DNA of 34,417 bases from Bremia lactucae (Eukaryota; Oomycota; Peronosporomycetes; Peronosporales; Peronosporaceae), in the NCBI RefSeq assembly GCF_004359215.1, contig NC_090620.1:1317655-1352071 (forward strand). The letters run 5' to 3'. Position numbers and translations under genes: made by a program. This document shows, in pieces, positions 27,975 through 34,417 of the stretch. Every line of letters begins with the position of its first letter. The first letter of the stretch is position 1. The notes under the pieces are model-generated. The model was given only the letters and a program-made list of their open reading frames with translations. It searched no databases and was not told where the DNA came from.

Positions 27975-29669
27975 CCAGATGGGGGTATGTGACCTCATTT
28001 GGGTCTACATACCGTTTCAGACGACCCACGTAAAATACGGGGTGCGTCTTCATATACGGTGGAAGGGTGAGCCTATAATTTAGGTCTCCAACCTCTTCTA
28101 CCACCATAAAGAATGAAATGCGGCAGCAACTTCGTAGCACCTCCAGGTAGTAGAGAAATGGCATTTTTAGGTAACTTAATTGTACTTTTTTACCCACTCT
28201 AAAGCGTTCATTATTTTTGCGGCCATTTCGGTCCGCATATTCTTTTTGCTTGTCCTGTGCGCTTGCCATTGCGTCACGGACTTTACGTGTGATGGCTAAT
28301 CGCTCATCCACAAAGCGTTGAGCCTCGCTCACGCTTTTAGCATCAAACTCGCCTATGATACCGCCAAGAGGTCGGTCTTAGGCGTAGTTTTATTGACCAC
28401 TGCTAAACTGGCAGGGTCACTTGGGCAAGTTTCAGTCTTTGAGATGATACCCTCGTAGGGCATCGTCATATTGACGAAACTATGTCCCTCTTTCGCACCG
28501 AGCATAGTGAGGGGCCCTCCCCCACTAAGACTCGGGCTGCGCACAAACGAGACTGGCGTCCGAGGATGGCGCAGTCCGTTAATATAAAACGGTGTCTCAC
28601 CCGTACTGGCGTGGACACTGTTATTTATAGCGAACTCCACAAAGGGCAATTGCTTGCTCCACTCTTTGGGAGTTGCTATAGTGCGTAAGACATCCGCCAC
28701 GACCCGATTGGCACGTTCTGTTTGGCCATCGGTCTGGGGATGATCTGCGGTCGACATGTGGAGCTTGCTACCTAGCAGCTCGAACACATGTCGCCAAAAA
28801 CCAGACGTAAAACGTGGATCCCGGTCCGATACTATGGACTCGGGCATCCCGTGTAGTCGGTAAACATGATCCAGGAACAAGAGAGCTGCCTCCTTGCCTG
28901 TGATCGATGTCTTACATGGTGCTAAATGCACCATNNNNNNNNNNNNNNNNNNNNNNNNNNNNNNNNNNNNNNNNNNNNNNNNNNNNNNNNNNNNNNNNNN
29001 NNNNNNNNNNNNNNNNNNNNNNNNNNNNNNNNNNNNNNNNNNNNNNNNNNNNNNNNNNNNNNNNNNNNNNNNNNNNNNNNNNNNNNNNNNNNNNNNNNNN
29101 NNNNNNNNNNNNNNNNNNNNNNNNNNNNNNNNNNNNNNNNNNNNNNNNNNNNNNNNNNNNNNNNNNNNNNNNNNNNNNNNNNNNNNNNNNNNNNNNNNNN
29201 NNNNNNNNNNNNNNNNNNNNNNNNNNNNNNNNNNNNNNNNNNNNNNNNNNNNNNNNNNNNNNNNNNNNNNNNNNNNNNNNNNNNNNNNNNNNNNNNNNNN
29301 NNNNNNNNNNNNNNNNNNNNNNNNNNNNNNNNNNNNNNNNNNNTTGCTCAGTCTGTCTACAAAGACGACTAGCCCTGTCCGACCCTTATGATCGGGCGGC
29401 ATGCCAAACATGAAGTCCAGACTTACTGACTTCCAACAGTTGGTTGGAATCGGTAGCGGCTTCAGTGGCGCACTGCTGGACGGTGCAGGCTTAATGCGCT
29501 GACACTGTTTGCAAGAGCGAATATAGTTGGCCACCCAACTATATAGATGTGGCCACCAAAATCCCTCTGACACTCGTAAGAATGTCTTTTTACGGCCCAG
29601 ATGCCCACTAGATGGTGCATCATGGTGCTCGTGAAGGATCATCAGCTTGAGATCTGTGTCATGAGGCAC
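27811..29669 (-). pseudogene. Integrase and GPY/F module of element D, interrupted by an assembly gap
   Basis: LKLMILHEHHDAPSSGHLGR to SCKQCQRIKP gives the HHCC zinc site. The core has VSLDFMFGMPPDHKGRTG, VFVDRLS, then after the gap MVHLAPCKTSITGKEA, SIVSDRDPRFTSGFW and ADHPQTDGQTERANR, so all three catalytic acidic residues are present. FVEFAINNSVHASTGETPFY follows, then a frame change near 28353 to SEAQRFVDERLAITRKVRDA. The GPY/F part is VGDLNYRLTLPPYMKTHPVF, then YVGRLKRYVDP. The best preserved integrase in the window, but a frame change and stops still break it. Confidence 0.85.
28935..29343. other. Assembly gap (409 N)
   Basis: It is a run of 409 N within the integrase of element D. The flanking codons are VDRLS-(AA) and ATG-VHLA, which are adjacent residues in related integrases (VDRFSKMVHLA), so little or no integrase sequence appears to be missing. 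Confidence 0.95.
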
Positions 29670-29677
29670 ATAGATTC

Positions 29678-30078
29678 TCAGGGGATCACAAGGTGACAGC
29701 TGATGCCATCGCTGTAGCTAAAGCGATTTAGCTTAGCTTTCAGGTGTGACGGAAGGGAAACCTTTCGTCCACCGAAGTGATTTAACAGCAGGCGACAGTG
29801 GTTGTCCTGACTGTAGCTCTCTTTTATCTCATAGGCCAATGAGCTCGTCACGTGGTATGCCTTCATGGCTGCCAACGTCGACGGCTGAAATTGTGCTTTC
29901 GCACTAGATACACTTTCCTGGTGTCTAACCTCGAAGTCTGGTCTGCGCGATAAAGCGTCAGCCAAGACATTCGACTTACCCGGCTTATATTCAACTTTGA
30001 AATTAAATTTAGAGAAGAATGCGAGCCGTCTTGCCATTCTAGGAGAGAGATGCGGTGAGTTTATTGCGGTCCGCATTG
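29678..30078 (-). pseudogene. RNase H C-terminus and tether of element D
   Basis: Starting at the breakpoint near 30078, reading leftwards, RTAINSPHLSPRMARRLAFF, SKFNFKVEYKPGKSNVLADA and LSRRPDFE are the standard RNase H end and the following linker. ALKAKLNRFSYSDG leads towards the integrase, and a stop at 29678 separates the two frames. Everything upstream (RT, protease, gag, LTR) is missing. Confidence 0.8.
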
Positions 30079-31326
30079 AAAAAGTTGTTGTTTCCCGCTT
30101 CAAAACCAAACTTGACGGAAATATATGGAAGGCAGCAAAGGTTCTGAAAAGGGAAGTGTACGAAGAAGCTCTTGCAGAAATCTCGGGAAGGAAGTGCAGG
30201 GACCAAGTACAATTTGCGCTGATCTTACAGCCCAGGTATGGAGGTGCGTGGTGCGAAGCGGGGCATGAAGCACAAACTCTCGTGCGGTCAAACGCTTGGC
30301 GATCTGAGTGGCTTCAGTGTACAGCACTCTCAGCCCCTTGGCCTGTTGCCAAGGCGTCGTTGACATGAGCGTGAAGTCGATGTGCCGTTGAACGAAGTCA
30401 CGCTGCGCTGGCCAAGCACAACCTTCACGCAGGAACTCTGCCAGGGGGCGCACGCCGAAGACTCTGGACACGTTGAGTCGAAAGCTGTATATGAACTATG
30501 AAGCAGCATTGTATCTCAGCAACATTTCCTTGCACTTCTGGACACTTGTGGGAGAACTCCACGCTTTGGCCATGTAACCTCCAACATGGCGGAGTCAATG
30601 CAATTCTGAAACATCCTAGAAAGAGCCATGGAACCCTTCGATGTCATCATCCGTATTGTGTGAAAAATTGGAGTAATGTTTTTCAACGCAGTCGAAATAT
30701 CAAGGCACTATTGGCCCGCGATCAGCCTTAGTAGCAAGCCAGCTCCTACCATTGTCCAGGGAAGCTCGCCGGAAAAAGGTTTACCAAATAAACAGTTCAA
30801 TTTTCCTACCATTGTCCAGGGAAGCTCGTCGGAAAAAAGGTTTACCAAATGAACAGTTCAATTTTCAAAGTCCGCGGAAAAAACACGATAGATGCCGAGT
30901 CGTTGACCCAAGCAGAAAGACTTGTACCTGTTTGCAATTTCAACAGCACCTATTCCCTTGTGCGCATGTGTGCGCCGTACTTTTGCAAGGGAACGCAAAT
31001 GACCCATCTACTTACATGCATCCTTCCTATTCGCTTGAATCTCTTTCTCTTCTGTAATCCGGAACCATATTCCGGTTGTGATACATGCATCCCAGACAGC
31101 GTGACAATCCCACCTGCTGCGGTGAATGATTTGATGTTATTAATAGCATCAAACCTAGTAACGCTTGTAAAATTAATGTATTTATTTCATAGTGCGTCAA
31201 GCCGGAAGATCCTAGGAACAGGCACGCATACGCAGCAGGGAGGAGAAAATCAGCATTGCCGATAGTTGCAATGTTCTATATGTGACAAAGTAGGGGGTGG
31301 TAGCCTGACTCATGGCAGACGTTAAG
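30079..31326 (+). pseudogene. Mutator-like (MULE) transposase relic, C-terminal half
   Basis: Fragments in order: IWKAAKVLKREVYEEALAEI (~30119), YEAALYLSNIS and RFGHVTSNMAESM (30490-30600, in shifting frames), AILKHPRKSHGTL, SREARRKKVYQIN, VDPSRKTCTCLQFQQHLFPC-AH (~30905-30970), YSLESL, and a CSICDK zinc-knuckle-like end (~31275-31300). The C-x-C...C-x-H is a SWIM zinc finger, and the TSN-AES-N motif is typical of MULE/FAR1 transposases, which move DNA by cut and paste. The DDE catalytic core upstream was lost to the element D junction. Frameshifts, an insertion of ~300 bp after 30182 and a 60-bp duplication break it. Confidence 0.75.
30744..30864 (+). repeat. 60-bp tandem duplication inside the MULE relic
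   Basis: Unit 1 (30744-30803) and unit 2 (30804-30864) both read TCCTACCATTGTCCAGGGAA onwards and differ by two substitutions and one added A. The extra base shifts the frame just before the SWIM finger. High identity suggests a recent event. Confidence 0.9.
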
Positions 31327-32158
31327 AAATGGATCCGCTAACCAACCCCCAGTTTTCGCTTACCAGCCCCCTTCAATGCAGAACCCCTAAGCTTAAGTCG
31401 CGAGCTATGATTAGCTGCATATTAATAAACGAATTTTGACTGGCTGTATGTATATATATATGACAAACTGGCAAAGGCTTGCATATAGAAGCTGAAAGCG
31501 GCAGAATCTTCCAAACTTTACGTATGGAAGCTAAATTCTAAAGACGATCACAACAGAGGAAACATTGTTTTCCGAAGCAGTTATAAAAAACATCGTTTTG
31601 GAGCAGTTAGACAATACTATGGACTTGAATGAGTAATAATATCAGTAGCAGGAGGAAAAGAAGTATTCCCAAACCATCTGCAGTACCCAGAGCATCAAGG
31701 TTGATCGGCTGTGGAAGATCTGGATCGGCCATGGAAGCGTGATCGGCCGTGAAAGCTGGATTGGCATTGACTTGGTGGAAGCAGGTTCAGTGAACCCTCT
31801 CCTGTTATTTCAAATTGCGACGGATTCTGCTGCGTTGATCCTGAAGGGCTTCCTCGACTGCTTACATTCTCCGGATTGAGATAAGAATATTTCTATCCGG
31901 GACAGTGACTAGGTGGTCAAGGATCACTCCTTTGTGATAGATTGTACTCCCCCTTATAATGTTCGCGAAGCCGTTGCAAAGTTTCATCGATTGATGATGG
32001 TAATGGAGGTACAGCTGTTGTTTCTCGAGAAAGTTGAACAAGCCACCAATGAGAATCAAAACCATCACGAACGAGGCCTCTTGCTGATGTTGCAGCAGCT
32101 CTTGATCGAAACATCTGCTTGCATGGATGACCAAAGTTTGTGTCAAACATGCCTTGGC
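31327..32158. other. Region without a recognised gene
   Basis: There is no clear coding sequence. An open stretch on the minus strand (31917-32158, containing SSIDETLQRLREHYKGEYN) looks protein-like but is unrecognised and enters the neighbouring LTR. A short GATCGGC tandem repeat lies at 31703-31758. Confidence 0.4.
31703..31758. repeat. 18-20-bp GATCGGCnnTGGAAG tandem repeat
   Basis: Three units start with GATCGGC at 31703, 31723 and 31741, and a diverged fourth (GATTGGC) at 31759. No coding role is evident. Confidence 0.65.
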
Positions 32159-32572
32159 TGTAACTGGGCACTACTGACTTGTATTGCCTCAGTGCGAGTG
32201 GCGCCTCACGTCACTTCACGTACACTAGTACGTGCATAGGAAGACTCTCTTTAAAACAGTTGCTTTAAAGAGGGTTACTTGAAAACAGTATTTAGCATAT
32301 TTATGTTCTTCTGTTTCTTTTTATTATTAATAACTAAATTATAAACTAACATAAAACATGAAATAAAGTATTATCTGTCTCTCTCTTTGCGCGCGTCCAG
32401 CGCTGACTGGACCGCGAAGACAGTAGATATAATGGTCTGTATCTACCACCGGATATGTCGTTAGAGTTTTACCATGTAAAGTAATATTCTCCAAATATAA
32501 CCTACTTCTTAGATAATATATTAATCAACAACCTTTACGTGTTAATTTCATGTAACGATACACCCTGTTACA
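32159..32572 (-). repeat. 3' LTR of element A2
   Basis: Read on the minus strand it runs from TGTAACAGGGTG to CCCAGTTACA, 414 bp. It is about 26 bp shorter than the element A LTRs because the two terminal hairpins are reduced to one hybrid (GACTTGTATTG...CAGTGCGAG). Confidence 0.85.
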
Positions 32573-33590
32573 CCACCATTCCCTTAAACAACAATCACTC
32601 TGACTGTGATTGGATAGAGCGGTCTCATGGCCTTGATCCCAGCACTAAGAATTCTCGCGCTGAGGAAGATTTCTATCTCGATGCTTTTCTTAAGCATCGA
32701 TGGTTTTGTGGCGACAATAAGCGAGATAAAGTCTCGCTTATGCAAGCCTGGAGCGCGTTCATTCGCAATGTCAAAGACATTGGACGCGAAGCCTGGCTTC
32801 AAAAACTTAGCCCGAATCGCGTTAAATTTGAGAAAAGAACTCCAACCGGTGCAAAGTATAAATTGCATAGGTTGTCACGTGAGGCTGGGCTTCCATGCCT
32901 CACGTGGGGTGATCCCTGTCCTAGTTGTGTAGACAACTCGAAGAGGATAAAATGGGATGTCTATTCCCTTTCTTCGCCCTGGGAAAAGGCTCGCATCTCT
33001 AACGAGATGCGCGATGCGATTGAGGTTTTGCAATCGATTTTCAAGCGCCAAGGGCGCTGTTTGCCGATGGACCTTCTGATCCATCGGATGGGTCTCGTCA
33101 TACTGACGGACGAGGCCCTCAACGTCAGCAATCAGCTAAGAACGAGGCTCCCAGCTGTCATGCAAAGGTGTTCGCTGCCCCTTCACATCACGGTGGTTCT
33201 GGATACTTTCCACATGGAAAAGCTGACCACCGTAGGAATCCACCAATGGTTGCGGTGGAGGAGGGAAAATTAGATCCGAACCGTATGTCGGATATAATGT
33301 CGAGGATTGACAATACCGATCACTTCCTCCATGATTTGGAGGAGGGACTTGAACACGGCAAGCGTCGCTCGTTGGAGCAGACGGTGCAGGCTCACCATAT
33401 CGAGCGGTTGGAAGACCGTTCGAAGAGTGCGTACTCCATGTTGGAGTACGAACGGAAGTATCATGCTGTTGGCGATGAGTGTCGTCAGCTCATCGTAGTT
33501 TCGAAGATATTCGGATGCGGCATGAGAAACTTCAGGTTCAACATGAGAATCTGGTTCGCGATCACAAAAATCTTTTGGGGTTTTTGAAAA
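32573..33590 (+). pseudogene. Antisense reading frame of element A2 (unknown protein)
   Basis: Opposite to A2 pol, the frame is open from inside the LTR to 33273, then continues in another frame to ~33590. It carries GLDPSTKNSRAEEDFYLDAF, KRDKVSLMQAWSAFIRNVKD, REAGLPCLTWGDPCPSC, EMRDAIEVLQSIFKRQGR and the coiled segment (HDLEEGLE...SMLEYERKY). The acidic N-terminus of the element A copy is missing because of the deletion next to the polypurine tract. Compared with element A, several differences are synonymous (Arg CGA/AGA, Arg CGG/AGG, Lys AAG/AAA) among amino-acid changes. Confidence 0.55.
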
Positions 33591-34417
33591 TGGTGGTCAA
33601 ATCCGTCCCCGGAAGAAGCCGCGTACTGATGGTACGGGCGGAGCCGACCAACGTAAAACGTAGGATGCGTTCGCATCCTACGTGGCATTTCTATTGTGTA
33701 CGCATTGACTCTGCGATGCAGTACACGGAAAGGACCAATAAACTTGGGTAGTAGTTTACTGCTACCCACATTAGTGACTAATCGCTTAGGTAAGTTTACC
33801 GTAGAGAGTAGCACTAGATCATTAACTTTAAATGAATGAACATTTGCTCTTCCATGTTTGCCTGCATTCCGTTTTTGTCGATCCACTGCGTTAGCAATGG
33901 AATCCTGGACGAAACGGATTGTTGATTCTCGAGTTAGCAGGAACTCTTCTGCTAACTCATTTGTTTTGTCTTTTTCAGTACGCTTTGTGCGTACTGTCAT
34001 GAGATCATTATCATCTTCGATGTCGATTTCTTCGACATCGACATCACTTGCGTCGTTGTTAATTTCGATGCGTGATGAGCTTGAGCCAGAATTGGGTTTG
34101 CTCGTGCGAGTCCACCCCCCCCCCCTTAAACTAGAGGATCCCTCTAATTGGGTGGGTATGCGAGGATGGCGTAAGCCATTCACAAAGAACGGTGTATGCG
34201 TTGTAGACGCATGCACCGAATTATTGATGGCGAATTCGACCATCGGTAAAAACTCGCTCCAATTCGGATACGATTGGACGTAACCTCGAAGTATCTCTTC
34301 GAGGACGCGATTTACGCGTTCTGTTTGACCATCCGTTTCTGGGTGATCGGATGTTGACATAGTCAGCCGTGTTCCGAGAGATCGGAACACGGATTGCCAG
34401 AACTCCGCCGTGAATCT
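33485..34417 (-). pseudogene. Integrase C-terminal part and GPY/F module of element A2
   Basis: The frame from 34390 reads FRSLGTRLTMSTSDHPETDG, then QTERVNRVLEEILRGYVQSY (the catalytic Glu region), EFAINNSVHASTTHTPFFVN, an acidic insert (DVDVEEIDIEDDND), NDLVLLSTVNLPKRLVTNVG and KFIGPFRVLHRRVNAYTIE with THPTFYVGRLRPY. It stays open for 301 codons before ending in the linker, longer than any integrase frame in element A. The N-terminal half is beyond the window. Confidence 0.85.

Larger units (their letters stand above)
27234..30078 (-). mobile_element. Truncated Ty3/Gypsy element D (chromodomain type)
   Basis: On the minus strand: the end of RNase H, integrase, GPY/F module, linker and chromodomain. 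No LTR, gag, protease or RT is visible, so both ends are truncated, on the right against a transposase relic at ~30078 and on the left against element C. The coding frame is less decayed than in A, B and C, suggesting a younger fragment. Confidence 0.8.
32159..34417 (-). mobile_element. Second family A Gypsy copy (A2), cut by the window edge
   Basis: On the minus strand: 3' LTR (32159-32572), polypurine tract, 3' region with antisense frame, chromodomain region, GPY/F module and integrase C-terminal half to the window end. It is colinear with element A at 20000-22871 but lacks about 660 bp (A coordinates ~21715-22375) next to the polypurine tract. The frame is more open than in element A. The far end and its target duplication lie outside the window. 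Confidence 0.85.

Noticed and set aside
28894..29413. Plus-strand frames across the N gap
   Set aside because: They consist almost entirely of undetermined bases and lie opposite a clear integrase.
30100..30471. Protein-like minus-strand frame of 123 codons
   Set aside because: No family recognised, and its right half overlaps plus-strand MULE sequence; kept only as a note in the MULE finding.
31917..32171. Minus-strand frame with LQRLREHYKGEYN as a host exon
   Set aside because: Its ATG lies inside the A2 LTR and no splice partner or family match is visible; listed only as an unassigned stretch.
1..34417. CRISPR arrays, rRNA genes, bacterial operons or prophage
   Set aside because: No spaced identical repeats, no rRNA-like sequence; spliced genes and Gypsy elements show a eukaryotic genome.

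Overview
The window looks like a repeat-rich piece of an oomycete nuclear genome, probably Peronosporales (Phytophthora or a downy mildew). The reasons are chromodomain-bearing Ty3/Gypsy elements, short (48-93 nt) GT-AG introns in compact host genes, and a Mutator-like transposase with a SWIM finger. The organism is inferred from family content, not proven. About 80% of the window is decayed retrotransposon.

Layout. 1-515: 18-bp tandem repeats, a foldback structure and a stray LTR piece. 516-8351: old Gypsy element B on the + strand, with LTR-gag-PR-RT-RH-INT-chromodomain-LTR and many stops. 9084-14876: a host island of three compact genes. These are a TatD-type nuclease (-, 6 exons), an intronless helix-turn-helix protein (+) that shares a ~100-bp divergent promoter with it, and protein phosphatase 4 regulatory subunit 3 (-, 10 exons); the last two converge. 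15056-22871: Gypsy element A, whose LTR-gag-half-protease block is inverted in place; a 5-bp target duplication (ATCAT) still brackets the LTR outer ends. 22875-23510: the start of an unrecognised host gene, which begins inside that duplication and is cut short by a tRNA-Lys-like sequence. 23629-27233: truncated Gypsy element C (+). 27234-30078: truncated Gypsy element D (-) with a 409-N gap. 30079-31326: a Mutator-like transposase relic (+). 32159-34417: a second family A copy (A2, -), cut by the window edge.

The most interesting signal lies in the retrotransposons. Families A and B, and probably D, carry a long reading frame on the strand opposite gag-pol. It starts near the 3' LTR and runs back across the chromodomain into the integrase-chromodomain linker. 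In A and B it has the same architecture: an acidic/serine-rich N-terminus, a globular middle and a coiled-coil C-terminus. In addition, the coding regions of these elements are tiled with short, often perfect inverted repeats (7-13 bp arms, 1-10 nt loops) that I do not see at similar density in the host genes. The two observations may be linked.

Together the host genes are ordinary housekeeping loci. The retroelements have inserted around and between them, and element A sits between the divergent starts of the phosphatase subunit and the unrecognised gene.
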